Below, in pieces: positions 7,784-18,765 of a stretch of 64,000 nucleotides of DNA. The notes under the pieces were generated by a model. The model saw nothing but the letters and a program-made list of their open reading frames with translations. It was not told the origin of the DNA and searched no databases. The position numbers and the translations under genes are program-made. Numbering within the stretch: position 1 is the stretch's first letter; every line of letters begins with the position of its first letter. Location: assembly GCF_001618865.1 (NCBI RefSeq), contig NZ_CP015136.1:6483001-6547000 (forward strand), written 5' to 3'. The stretch comes from Luteitalea pratensis. Its GTDB lineage: Bacteria; Acidobacteriota; Vicinamibacteria; Vicinamibacterales; Vicinamibacteraceae.

Positions 7784-7957
7784 CTACGGCAGAACGTTCA
7801 CCCAGCCGTGCACCTTGTCGTTGACCCAGTGCGGCAACACCGCGCAGATCAGCAAATGGCGCCCCGGTTGCGTGAACTGGACGACCTCGACACGGTCCTG
7901 CAGGACAGGCGCAACGGGTCCCCCCGAAAGCGAACCGCTTGTCCCGTGGCCAAAAAA
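7784..7957 (-). pseudogene. C-terminal fragment of a cupredoxin (plastocyanin-like) gene
   Basis: On the minus strand an open frame ends at TAG 7786-7784. It reads GHGTSGSLSGGPV, then EVVQFTQPGRHLLICAVLPH and WVNDKVHGWVNVLP. The ICAVLPH segment has the Cys and His expected in the last copper-binding loop of a cupredoxin, and the length after it is right for the domain end. There is no start codon: the frame runs back into the T-tract and hairpin of the lpxC terminator. The first copper ligand and the signal peptide are therefore missing. It is most simply a decayed 3' remnant left by a deletion or insertion next to lpxC. Confidence 0.6.
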
Positions 7958-7978
7958 AGGCGGCCCTCATGGGCCGCC
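7952..7978 (-). terminator. Intrinsic terminator of lpxC
   Basis: Read on the minus strand, an 8-bp perfect stem GGCGGCCC / GGGCCGCC with loop ATGA is followed by seven T residues. It lies about 30 bp beyond the lpxC stop codon and is the clearest Rho-independent terminator in the window. Confidence 0.9.
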
Positions 7979-8008
7979 CAGGGGGGGATGACGAGAAGAC
8001 CTCGACGT

Positions 8009-8905
8009 TCAGCCGTGGACCGTGACCGGCACGCCGACGACGTCGGTGACAGCCTGCGGAGCCTCGACGTAGGTCCATGCGTCGCGCTGCTCGAGCAGTG
8101 CGGTCCCGAGCGCGGTGTGGAGGGCATGGCCGCCACGGTGGGCGACGACATGGCCGATGATCGGCGCGCCGATCAGGGCGAGGTCGCCGATCGTGTCGAG
8201 GATCTTGTGCCGGACGAACTCGTCCTCGAAGCGCAGCGTGTTATTGAGCACGCCGGTCTCGCCGAGCACGACTGCGTTGTCGAGGGAGCCGCCAAGCGTC
8301 AGCCCCTGCTGACGCAACATCTCGAGGTCCTTGAGGAAGCCGAAGGTGCGGGCCGGAGCGAGTTCCTCGGCGAAGGTGTCGGGCGTGATCACGATCGAGC
8401 GGCTCTGGTGACGGAGCAGCGGATGATCGAAGCTGATCGTGTAGCTGATACGGAACTCGTCGGCCGGGTAGATCGCGATGTGCTTGTCGCCACGCGCGAG
8501 GCTGACCGGGCGCAGGACCTTCAGGAAGCGACGGGGGGCGCCCAGCTTCTTGATGCCCGCTTCCTGGAGCAGGTACACGAAGGGGGCAGCGCTGCCGTCC
8601 ATGATCGGCACTTCAGGGGTGTTCAGTTCGATCGCGACGTTGTCGACGCCCTGACTGACCAGTGCAGCGAGCAGGTGCTCGACGGTCTCGACGCTGGCGC
8701 CGGCAAAGGACAGCCCGGTGGCGTAGTTGAGACTGGCGACATGCTCGACCCGGGCCGGGATCTCGAGGCCCCCGAGGTCCGCCCGACGGAAGCGGATGCC
8801 GTAGTCGGCAGGGGCGGGACGAAGCGTCAACGTGACGCGGTGGCCCGAGTGCAGGCCAATCCCGGCGCAGGTAATGGAACGGCGAAGAGTCCGCTGCGAT
8901 GTCAT
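8009..8905 (-). CDS. lpxC: UDP-3-O-acyl-N-acetylglucosamine deacetylase
   Basis: A 298-residue zinc deacetylase that commits UDP-3-O-acyl-GlcNAc to lipid A synthesis in the cytoplasm. The zinc ligands are visible: H77 in SVETVEHLLAAL, and H233 and D237 in VRHKILDTIGDL. The catalytic H260 is in HRGGHALH, and E76 is the usual general base. The IMDGSAAPFV segment and the hydrophobic acyl-chain passage are present. The length is normal for a single-domain LpxC; there is no fusion to FabZ. It is transcribed alone, with its own terminator. The gene shows that the host has an outer membrane. Confidence 0.96.
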   Translation of the reverse strand: MTSQRTLRRSITCAGIGLHSGHRVTLTLRPAPADYGIRFRRADLGGLEIPARVEHVASLNYATGLSFAGASVETVEHLLAALVSQGVDNVAIELNTPEVPIMDGSAAPFVYLLQEAGIKKLGAPRRFLKVLRPVSLARGDKHIAIYPADEFRISYTISFDHPLLRHQSRSIVITPDTFAEELAPARTFGFLKDLEMLRQQGLTLGGSLDNAVVLGETGVLNNTLRFEDEFVRHKILDTIGDLALIGAPIIGHVVAHRGGHALHTALGTALLEQRDAWTYVEAPQAVTDVVGVPVTVHG

Positions 8906-9100
8906 TCAGCTCTCGGTCAGTGGGCACCCGACTGATGCCGGCCACCCAGAAGCAAGACTGATACCGCTTTGCCGCAATTCGTCGCAATCCATACAAGTCC
9001 TTGCAAAGGCCGTGCTTGCAGCCAAACTTCCGGTCGAGGCCGGATTCCGAAGAGAGGTCACTGTTGCGCTCGTGACACGCTCATCGTTGCGAGACTGTGG

Positions 9101-11968
<2,868 letters not shown>

Positions 11969-12016
11969 GGGGCAGATGGTCGAGCCCCTACCAAGGGGAC
12001 CCAATCCACCATGGTA

Positions 12017-13945
12017 TCACCGCCTGTAGGGGGTCCTGCTGACCGCGCCACGCCCTTCGGTGACCTCATAGAGTGCCCCTGCAGGCAGGCGGCCGAGCTT
12101 CTCGGCAGGCCGCCCCGGCCATTCGACGACTACGTCCTCGAGCGCCGCTGCCGAGCCGAGCCCGAACGTCAGTACGAGTTCGGACTGGGAGAGATAACTG
12201 GCGCCCGTCCTCACCGTCCGGCTGACCCTGGCGCCGTTGGCCACGGCTGTCACACGAGTGCCGATCGCATCGCGGTTGGCGGCCGTCCCGTGAAGTCGGA
12301 GCCCGACCATTCCGCCCCGCGTGGAATCGTTACGGAAGAGTTGGGCAAGTCCGCCATTAGCGGTCAGCACGACGTCCGGATCGCCGTCGCCATCGACGTC
12401 CGCAAACGCCGCGCCGCGCCCGATCCGGGCGGCGGCGAAGGCGCCACCGGCGGACCGGGCCACGTCCTCGAACCGGCCCTGCCGGTTGAGGAACAGGTGG
12501 GGTGGGGACGCGTCGCCGGGCGAGCGCGCCAGCGACGGATCGAGTTGCCCGTTCACCACCAGCAGGTCCTGCCAACCGTCGAGATCGACGTCGAAGAAGA
12601 AGCAGCCCCAGCCGAGCGTCTGGCGCGTCGCGCGGCCGATGGCACTCTGCGGCGCGGTATCGACGTAGACGCCCGCATCCTGTGGCACGAACAAGCCGAG
12701 CATCTCGCCGGAGAAGTTGGTGACCGCGACCGACGCGCGGCCGGAGTTGTCGACGTCAGCGGCATCGACACCCATGCCGGCCCGCGCCCGGCCATCGGCA
12801 CTGAATGCCACACCGCTTTGCAGCCCGAGTTCGGTGAACGTGCCGTCGTGATTGTTCCGATACAGGCGGTTCGGCACCGTGTCGTTGGCGACGAACAGGT
12901 CGGGCCAGCCATCGCCATCGTGGTCGAGGACCGTGGCGCCGAGCGCCTTGCCGGTCACGTCGAATAATCCGGCCTTGGCCGTGACGTCCTCGAAGCGGCC
13001 GCCGCCCAGATTGCGGAACAGCCACGAGGTGCTGCCGCGATACGCCTGCGGCGTGCAGTACGTCTTCTGGTTTCCTCCGGCGCTGCAGTAGAGATCGGTC
13101 TGAGGCGACCACTGCACGTAATTGCACACCAGCAGATCGACGAGCCCGTCACGATCGACGTCGACCCAGACCGCGCAGGTGCTGAAGCCGCGACGGTCGG
13201 CCAATCCGGCGCGAGCGGTGACGTCGACCAAGCGCGCGCCACGTTCGTTGCGCAGGAGCGTGATGCCGCCAACGGAGGTGAGGACCACGTCGGTCCACCC
13301 GTCGTTGTCCATGTCGGCGGCTGCGACCCCCATGCCGTAGCGGAGCGTCGTCGACGCGGCCGTGTCGGCCTTCGCCATTCGGCCATCGGCCATCGGCTTT
13401 CGGCCGTGGGACTTGGTCAGGCTGCCTTCGGCGTTCGGCGTTCGACGTTCGGCGTTCGCCTGCAAACCGACCCGCGCACTGACGTCGGTGAACTTGCCCG
13501 TGCCGTCGTTGCGATAGAGCGAGGCGAATCGGCCGCCGCCGCCGCCGGGGAACAGCCCGTTGACGAACAGCAGATCCTGATGGCCGTCGTTGTCGTAGTC
13601 GAGAAAGGCGGCGCCCGCACCCATCGTCTCGGGCAGCAGCTTCCCGCCCGCGGCCCCGTTGTCGTGCCGGGCTGTGATCCCCGCCTCACGCGTGATGTCG
13701 GTGAGGGTCACGCGTACGGTGGGACCCTGTGCTTGCAGGCCCGTGCCGACCGCGACGAGGACCAATGCGGCGGCAACGTGTAGCCGCGGGTCTTTGTCCC
13801 GCGGAACCGCATCACTGACCGTCGGACAACCTGTCCGCCGTAGCCCGGGCGGAGGCGGAAGTCCGACGGCTACGTCCGACGGCGACACGGCGGTGCCGCG
13901 ACAACTTCGGCATTCCGGCAGCGCGGCATCGCGGCATCGCGGCAT
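12017..13945 (-). CDS. CRTAC1-family FG-GAP/ASPIC-UnbV exported protein
   Basis: The protein has up to 642 residues. Repeated FG-GAP/VCBS blades ([70 protein letters not shown]) form a calcium-binding beta-propeller. An ASPIC/UnbV domain closes it ([33 protein letters not shown]). The start is uncertain. The first ATG, at 13945, and the next 55 codons lie in repeat DNA. A TTG at 13765 would give a 582-residue protein beginning with the signal-like [15 protein letters not shown]. About 35 residues near 152-188 are repeat-derived and absent from the two related proteins at 31007 and 35883. The biochemical role is unknown. Confidence 0.88.
   Translation of the reverse strand: MPRCRDAALPECRSCRGTAVSPSDVAVGLPPPPGLRRTGCPTVSDAVPRDKDPRLHVAAALVLVAVGTGLQAQGPTVRVTLTDITREAGITARHDNGAAGGKLLPETMGAGAAFLDYDNDGHQDLLFVNGLFPGGGGGRFASLYRNDGTGKFTDVSARVGLQANAERRTPNAEGSLTKSHGRKPMADGRMAKADTAASTTLRYGMGVAAADMDNDGWTDVVLTSVGGITLLRNERGARLVDVTARAGLADRRGFSTCAVWVDVDRDGLVDLLVCNYVQWSPQTDLYCSAGGNQKTYCTPQAYRGSTSWLFRNLGGGRFEDVTAKAGLFDVTGKALGATVLDHDGDGWPDLFVANDTVPNRLYRNNHDGTFTELGLQSGVAFSADGRARAGMGVDAADVDNSGRASVAVTNFSGEMLGLFVPQDAGVYVDTAPQSAIGRATRQTLGWGCFFFDVDLDGWQDLLVVNGQLDPSLARSPGDASPPHLFLNRQGRFEDVARSAGGAFAAARIGRGAAFADVDGDGDPDVVLTANGGLAQLFRNDSTRGGMVGLRLHGTAANRDAIGTRVTAVANGARVSRTVRTGASYLSQSELVLTFGLGSAAALEDVVVEWPGRPAEKLGRLPAGALYEVTEGRGAVSRTPYRR
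13780..13873. repeat. REPIN-like hairpins, copy 3, covering the 5' end of a CRTAC1 gene
   Basis: It starts GTAG at 13780, then a hairpin with stems 13784-13790 and 13798-13804 (CCGCGGG / CCCGCGG). A second part is rich in CCGCC/GGCGG pairs (13833-13858), and it closes with GTCCGACGGCTAC at 13861-13873. It is translated in frame if the CRTAC1 gene starts at its first ATG. The GTCCGCCGTAGCC part recurs at 39470-39520 and 41336-41350. Confidence 0.6.
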
Positions 13946-13954
13946 TACTGGGTT

Positions 13955-14605
13955 CTACTCCGGCAGGACGAGTCCCTTGCGAACCGCGAACAGCACCAGT
14001 TCGGCCGCCTTGTGCACGCCCAGCGTGCTCATCAGGTTGGCGCGATGTACCGCCACGGTGTTGACCGAGAGATTGAGCAGCGCCGCGATCTCCTTGTTGG
14101 ACTTGCCGTGGGCAATGAGCTGCAGCACCTGCTTTTCACGCTGGGTCAGTTGATCGAAGACGTCAGGCGCCGCGGGCGTGTCCTGTTTCTCCCTGAGCGC
14201 GCGAATCAGCACATGCGACAGTTCGGGGCTCAAGTACTGCTGGCCACCGGCCACCGCGCGCACGGCCCGGGTGAGATCGGTCTCGAGGGCGCTTTTCAGG
14301 ATGTAGCCGGAGACGCCGGCATCCAGCGCGCTCCGCACGTACTGCGCATCCGAATACATGCTCAGCACCAGGATCCTGGTTTCCGGCCGCTCGCGCAGGA
14401 TCTCACGCGCCGCGTGGATGCCGTTCGCGTCCGGCATCGACATATCCATCAGCACAACGTCGGGCCGCTCCTTGCGCGCCAGCGCGACGCCGTCCTGCGC
14501 CGTGCCGGCTTCTCCGACCACGGACAGGCCCGGCTCCTCTTCGATGATCCGCCGGAACCCCTGGCGCACCAGGGCGTGGTCATCGACCAGAATCACACGG
14601 ATCAA
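13955..14605 (-). CDS. NarL/FixJ-type response regulator
   Basis: A 216-residue two-component regulator. The receiver domain has acidic D8/D9, phosphoacceptor D54 (VVLMDMSMP), the conserved Ser near 82 and K104 (GYILKSA). A LuxR-type helix-turn-helix follows at about 150-210 (LTQREKQVLQLIAHGKSNKE, then LLNLSVNTVAVHRANLMSTL). The cognate kinase is encoded just upstream on the same strand (14726-16075), 120 bp away. An AT-rich fold-back element fills that gap, so expression of the regulator may be affected by the repeat RNA. Targets are unknown; the adjacent CRTAC1 and FG-GAP genes are candidates by proximity only. Confidence 0.93.
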   Translation of the reverse strand: MIRVILVDDHALVRQGFRRIIEEEPGLSVVGEAGTAQDGVALARKERPDVVLMDMSMPDANGIHAAREILRERPETRILVLSMYSDAQYVRSALDAGVSGYILKSALETDLTRAVRAVAGGQQYLSPELSHVLIRALREKQDTPAAPDVFDQLTQREKQVLQLIAHGKSNKEIAALLNLSVNTVAVHRANLMSTLGVHKAAELVLFAVRKGLVLPE

Positions 14606-14617
14606 TGGCAGCCTCCC

Positions 14618-14720
14618 GGAATTTCAGAATTGCAGAATTGGACAATTTCACCAGCAGGGTCAGCGGTTCGAAGCATGGGAATGGTATTGAAATTCTGAAA
14701 TCCTGAAATTCTGCAATTGT
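14618..14720. repeat. AT-rich fold-back element, copy 1
   Basis: The left arm (14618-14650) is built from GAATTTCA and GAATTGCA words. A 37-nt spacer (14651-14687) contains TTCGAAGC and GGGAATGG. The right arm (14688-14720) has TGAAATTC and CTGCAATT words, so the arms are largely inverted complements. It lies between the histidine kinase and response regulator genes of one operon. Copies 2 and 3 (17691 and 44788) have the same arm words and spacer length, and copy 3 has a similar spacer sequence. Confidence 0.85.
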
Positions 14721-14725
14721 ACGTA

Positions 14726-16075
14726 CTACCCCGGTGGCACGGGGACCGACACCGTGACTCGCGTCCCGCCCAGGGGGCTCGGGCCCATGGCAAACGTGCC
14801 GCCCATCAGCGCCGCCCGTTCGCGGATGCTCGTCAACCCGAGCCCGGGCGACGCCGCTCCTCCCTCCACCCCCCGCCCATCGTCATCGACGATGAGCGTC
14901 ACGCGGGTGGCGTCGCGGGTCGCACTGACCGCCACCTCGGACGCGCCTGCGTGGCGAACCACGTTGGTGAGCGACTCCTGCAGGATGCGATACAGATGGG
15001 TCGCGGTCTCGGTCGGCAGGCCTGCGAGCTCGCCGCTCGTCGTGGCCTCGATCGGCAGGCCAGACTGCCGCCCCACCAATTCCACGTGCGATCGCAACGC
15101 GTGCTCGAGGCCGAAGTCGTCGAGCACCACCGGGTGCAGCGCGCGCGACCGTTGCCGGATGCCCTCGAGAACCTGCTTGGCGAGGTCCTGCAGTTCGGCG
15201 AGCTCGCCGGCCACCGTCGCGGCCGGGGTCGTCCCTTCCACGTGGCGGCGGGTACGCGCGAGGCCGAAGCCGAGCGCCGTCAACACCTGCCCGAATTCGT
15301 CGTGGAGCTCACGCGCCAGTCCGGCCTGGACGTCTTCCTGCAGGCGGATCATCCGCCATGACAGCGCGCGCCGTTCGGCCGACACCTGCTGCAATGCGAT
15401 GATGCTGCGCCGGACGGCGAGCACCACGGTGCCGCCGGCGACCAGGAGTGCGGCCACCAGGCCGACGTTGAGCCAGAGAATCTGCCGATCGACGGCGTCA
15501 TACACGGCGCGGGCGCGGGCAGTGCCCTCATCGTCTGCGCGCGTGTTGGCGATCAGCAGCTGCGACACTTGATGCGTGAGCTCGGCCTGACGCGATGTCG
15601 CGTCGGTCGTGAAGATGGCACGCGCCTCCTCGTCGTGTCCGGCCCTCGCCGCGGCGAAGCCCCGGTCGACCGCCGCCCAGAGTCGGCGTGACGCCTCGTC
15701 GAGTTGGCGCGTCTGCGTCGCCGGGCGCGCGACCGGCGCCAGCGCCCGTTCCCTCGTGAGCGCCTGATCCAGGTCGACGCGGAGACGTACGAAGGCCTGC
15801 TGCCACGCCGACAGCGGATACGGCTCCCGGCGATCGGTCATGTCGCGGAGCGTGTCCTCGATGGTGGCGACGTTGTTGTCGATCCGGATCAGCTGCAGCG
15901 TGTCGAGGCGATGGCGCTCGGTCAGGGCGACCTGCTCGTCGCGAAGCCGTCGCACCTCCACTCGTGCGTAGATGGACGCGGCGATGACGATCAGGGCTGC
16001 CATCAGTACCCCGAGCACGAGCCACCGCACGGGACTGCGGCGTGCGGCGGTGTCGGGGAGCACGGCGTCTGACAT
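14726..16075 (-). CDS. Membrane sensor histidine kinase (HisKA_3 type)
   Basis: A 449-residue kinase. It has a transmembrane helix at about 17-37 and a periplasmic helical sensor of about 160 residues rich in Arg/Glu/Ala heptads, similar to a CHASE3-like helical bundle. A second helix follows at about 200-222 (NVGLVAALLVAGGTVVLAV). A dimerisation domain with the phospho-acceptor His in LARELHDEFGQVLTALGFGL comes next, then an HATPase domain (LYRILQESLTNVVRHAGASE, VDDDGRGV, GLGLTSIRERAALMGG). The ATG at 16075 was chosen because the upstream extension overlaps the divergent FG-GAP gene. Only 21 bp separate the two divergent starts. It pairs with the response regulator downstream. Confidence 0.92.
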   Translation of the reverse strand: MSDAVLPDTAARRSPVRWLVLGVLMAALIVIAASIYARVEVRRLRDEQVALTERHRLDTLQLIRIDNNVATIEDTLRDMTDRREPYPLSAWQQAFVRLRVDLDQALTRERALAPVARPATQTRQLDEASRRLWAAVDRGFAAARAGHDEEARAIFTTDATSRQAELTHQVSQLLIANTRADDEGTARARAVYDAVDRQILWLNVGLVAALLVAGGTVVLAVRRSIIALQQVSAERRALSWRMIRLQEDVQAGLARELHDEFGQVLTALGFGLARTRRHVEGTTPAATVAGELAELQDLAKQVLEGIRQRSRALHPVVLDDFGLEHALRSHVELVGRQSGLPIEATTSGELAGLPTETATHLYRILQESLTNVVRHAGASEVAVSATRDATRVTLIVDDDGRGVEGGAASPGLGLTSIRERAALMGGTFAMGPSPLGGTRVTVSVPVPPG

Positions 16076-16096
16076 GGGAGAGGCTAGACTGCGGTC

Positions 16097-17689
16097 ATGC
16101 ACCTGCGGCAGCGAACAAGACGGGCGGCGGCGCTTCGATGGCTGCTCGCCCTCGCATTGCTGGCGGGTGCCCCGGCAGTCTATCCGAGCCACCGCGGGCA
16201 CGGCATCGGCCGCGTTGTCGCGAGCGCCGCCACGCAGAACCTTCCGGCCGCGACCGAGGCCGAGGCCCGGCAGCGCTGTGGCACCGTGTGCCACAAGTTC
16301 CCGCCCCCCGACATCCTGCCGCGAGCGGCGTGGCGTGACGAACTAGTGCGGATGCAGTTGATCGCGGACGGCGTCCCCGAGCCGGCCGGCAGGATGGGTG
16401 GCGGTAGCGCGATGATCGCCCTGCCCCCGGACATGCTGCGCATCCAGCGATTCTACGAGGGCGCCGCGCCGGATCTGCTCCCGGCGCACGCGCCCTGGCC
16501 GGGCACGGGCAGCGCACCCGTGACGTTCGACCGGCAACCGCTGCAGCTCGCGGGCCGACCCGGGCCATCACATCCGGCCGTCGCGAACGTACGGCTCCTC
16601 GACCTGGATGGCGATGGCCAGCCGGAGGTCGTGGCCTCGGACATGCGGGCGGGGCTGATCCTGGCGGGCACGCCCACCAGGGGCGGGACCCTGAAGATCA
16701 TCGCCGACGACGTGCCTCATCCCTCGCACATCGAGCAGATCGACCTCGACAAGGACGGCCTGCAGGACCTGCTGATCGGTGACCTCGGCTCGTTCCAGCC
16801 CGCCGATCACACCAACGGCGCCATCGTGTGGTTACGGCGGAACAAGGACGGCTCCTACAAGTCGTTCGTCCTCGCGGACAAGCTCGGTCGCGTGGCGGAC
16901 GTACGCGCCGCTGATTTCGATGGCGACGGCGACCTGGACCTGGTGGCCGCGGTGTTCGGCTGGCGGCGCACCGGCAGCCTGATCCTGTTCGAGAACCGCA
17001 CGAGGGACTGGAAGGCGCCGCAGTTGCTCGCCGCCGAACTCGATCCACGCCATGGCGCCATTCATGTGCCGATCGCCGATCTGAACGGCGACGGCAAGCC
17101 CGACATCGTGGTCCTGTTCGCCCAGGAGCACGAGACGGTCGCGGCGCTGATCAACACCGGCAAGGGCACGTTCCGGACCGAGACGATCTTCGCGGCGCCA
17201 CACCCGAACTGGGGCTCGTCGGGCATCGAGTTGGTCGACGTCGACAAGGACGGCGACCTCGACGTGCTGTACACGCACGGCGACACCTTCGATGACTTCA
17301 TCCTCAAGCCGTATCACGGCATCACACTGCTCGAGAACACGGGCACCTATCCGTACGTCGCGAGGTCCATCGCCGCCATGCCGGGTGCGCATCGGGCCAT
17401 GGCCGCCGACTTGGACAGCGATGGCGACCTCGACATCGCCGCCGCCGCGATGGTGCCCGGCGGTGGTGGACCGGCCGAGACGACGCTGCCCGCGGTGGTC
17501 TGGATCGAACAGACCGCGCCGTGGACCTGGGCCAGGCACACGATCAAGATGGGCACGCCTGCACACGCAACACTCGCCGTCGGCGACGCCGACAGCGACG
17601 GGCGCCCCGACATCATCGTCGGGGATTTTGCGTTCGGGCCGCCGATGGATGGAATCGTCGACGTCTGGAAGAACCGCGGCAAGCGGTGA
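16097..17689 (+). CDS. Exported FG-GAP/VCBS repeat protein with an N-terminal CxxxCH motif
   Basis: A 530-residue protein. The signal sequence is WLLALALLAGAPAVYP. A short N-terminal module follows with QRCGTVCHKFPPPDILPRAA near residues 60-76, then at least six VCBS/FG-GAP blades (LLDLDGDGQPEVVASD, DLDKDGLQDLLIGD, DFDGDGDLDLVAA, DLNGDGKPDIVVL, DVDKDGDLDVLY, DADSDGRPDIIVGD) that should fold as a calcium-binding propeller. The CGTVCH motif is a heme-c-like C-x3-C-H variant, one residue longer than CXXCH. Together with KFPPPDILPR it resembles a small cytochrome-like cap, but heme binding is unproven. It diverges from the histidine kinase. There is no ASPIC/UnbV domain. Confidence 0.88.
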   Translation: MHLRQRTRRAAALRWLLALALLAGAPAVYPSHRGHGIGRVVASAATQNLPAATEAEARQRCGTVCHKFPPPDILPRAAWRDELVRMQLIADGVPEPAGRMGGGSAMIALPPDMLRIQRFYEGAAPDLLPAHAPWPGTGSAPVTFDRQPLQLAGRPGPSHPAVANVRLLDLDGDGQPEVVASDMRAGLILAGTPTRGGTLKIIADDVPHPSHIEQIDLDKDGLQDLLIGDLGSFQPADHTNGAIVWLRRNKDGSYKSFVLADKLGRVADVRAADFDGDGDLDLVAAVFGWRRTGSLILFENRTRDWKAPQLLAAELDPRHGAIHVPIADLNGDGKPDIVVLFAQEHETVAALINTGKGTFRTETIFAAPHPNWGSSGIELVDVDKDGDLDVLYTHGDTFDDFILKPYHGITLLENTGTYPYVARSIAAMPGAHRAMAADLDSDGDLDIAAAAMVPGGGGPAETTLPAVVWIEQTAPWTWARHTIKMGTPAHATLAVGDADSDGRPDIIVGDFAFGPPMDGIVDVWKNRGKR

Positions 17690-17690
17690 G

Positions 17691-17794
17691 AATTGCAGAA
17701 GTTCAGAAGTTCAGAATTTCATCACCACTGCCAACCTTCCAAGCGCCCGCCTCCGGCATGGAAATTCGTGAAATTCCGAAAGTCTGAAATTGTC
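17691..17794. repeat. AT-rich fold-back element, copy 2
   Basis: The left arm (about 17691-17722) has GAATTGCAGAAG and TTCAGAATTTCA words, followed by a spacer of about 35 nt. The right arm (about 17758-17794) has GAAATTC and TCTGAAATTGT words. It fills the gap between two convergent genes (FG-GAP on plus, TIM barrel on minus), where it could act as a bidirectional terminator. The arms are more diverged than in copies 1 and 3. Confidence 0.8.
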
Positions 17795-17811
17795 CCGCGA
17801 CGACCCTGAGC

Positions 17812-18699
17812 TCAGGCCAGCGTGGCGGCGATGCCTCGCATGTACGAAAGCGACTCGAGCATGCCAGGGACGGGATCGTCGGCATTGATCTCGTACTCGA
17901 GTGACACGTGGCCCTGGAACTTCGTCCGTACCAGTTCCTTGAACACCGCGACGACGGGCAGGATGCCGCGACCGACCTCGACCTGGCTGTCGCGGCTGGT
18001 GCCGTCGGCAAGATCCTTGATGTGCAGGTCGAGCAGGCGCGGCCCGGCGAGGGCGATCGTCTTGACCACGTCTGCGCCAGCACGGGTGGCGTGGCCGATG
18101 TCCATGCACACGCCGACACGCGGGTCACGCTTGTCGATCTTCTTCAGGACGTCCGAGGGCGCCGGCCACCACGGATCTTCGGTGCCGTGGTTGTGGATGG
18201 CGGCCTTGATGTCGAACTCCTTGACCATCTTCTCGAGCAGGTCGAGGGTGTCGGGCGCTGGTGAGCAGACCACGAGCGGCATCCCCGCCGCTTTCGCGTA
18301 TTCGAAGTCCTTGCGCATCCCCGCCTCGTCGGGGGTCTTCCACGTCAGCGTGCCTCCGCCCATGATCGTGATGCCGGCGTCCTCGAACTCCTTCCGAGCG
18401 GCGCGGATCTGCTCCGGCGTATCCGTGCGCGCCAGGTGCACGTCCTTGATCGTTACGTACTTGACGCGGAGTTGCTTGAGGGCAGCAATGGCCTTGTCAC
18501 GCGGGAATTTGCGCAACGAGTAGGAGGCGACGCCGATCTTGAGCGGCAGCGGCCTGGGCGTTGCGGCGGCCTGCGCAGGGGCGGCGCCGGCACCCGCAAC
18601 AGGCACCAGCGGCAGGGTGACCGCGACACCAGCCAGGTAAAGCAGCGAACGACGCGACAGCGAGGACGAGGACGATTGCACGGGCACTCCTTGAGTCAT
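17812..18699 (-). CDS. Tat-exported TIM-barrel (xylose isomerase-like) protein
   Basis: A 295-residue protein. The twin-arginine signal SRRSLLYLAGVAV is followed by an Ala-rich linker and a sugar phosphate isomerase/epimerase-type barrel (IGVASYSLRKFP, TIKDVHL). Candidate metal ligands are IHNHG, VCMDIGHATRAG, LLDLHIKDL and SLEYEIN. The last includes the usual Glu at the end of strand 8. Members of this family act on sugars or inositols; the substrate cannot be read from the sequence. Tat export means folding, and probably metal loading, in the cytoplasm. It is the last gene of the minus-strand VWA/TPR cluster, 66 bp after the preceding gene. Confidence 0.86.
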   Translation of the reverse strand: MTQGVPVQSSSSSLSRRSLLYLAGVAVTLPLVPVAGAGAAPAQAAATPRPLPLKIGVASYSLRKFPRDKAIAALKQLRVKYVTIKDVHLARTDTPEQIRAARKEFEDAGITIMGGGTLTWKTPDEAGMRKDFEYAKAAGMPLVVCSPAPDTLDLLEKMVKEFDIKAAIHNHGTEDPWWPAPSDVLKKIDKRDPRVGVCMDIGHATRAGADVVKTIALAGPRLLDLHIKDLADGTSRDSQVEVGRGILPVVAVFKELVRTKFQGHVSLEYEINADDPVPGMLESLSYMRGIAATLA

Positions 18700-18765
18700 G
18701 GCAGGGCCTCACCGGATTCGGCGATGAGCCGAGAATACTCCAACCGGCGCGCCTGTACCGGGTCG

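Larger units (their letters stand above)
7486..8008. other. 523-bp gap: repeat array, cupredoxin remnant and lpxC terminator
   Basis: From left to right this holds the upstream region of the sigma/FecR pair, an ACCGGG word array (7508-7677), a GAAGGCCGA-type word stretch (about 7735-7780), the 3' end of a cupredoxin gene without a start (7784-7957) and the intrinsic terminator of lpxC (7952-7978). No intact gene is supported. Confidence 0.75.
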
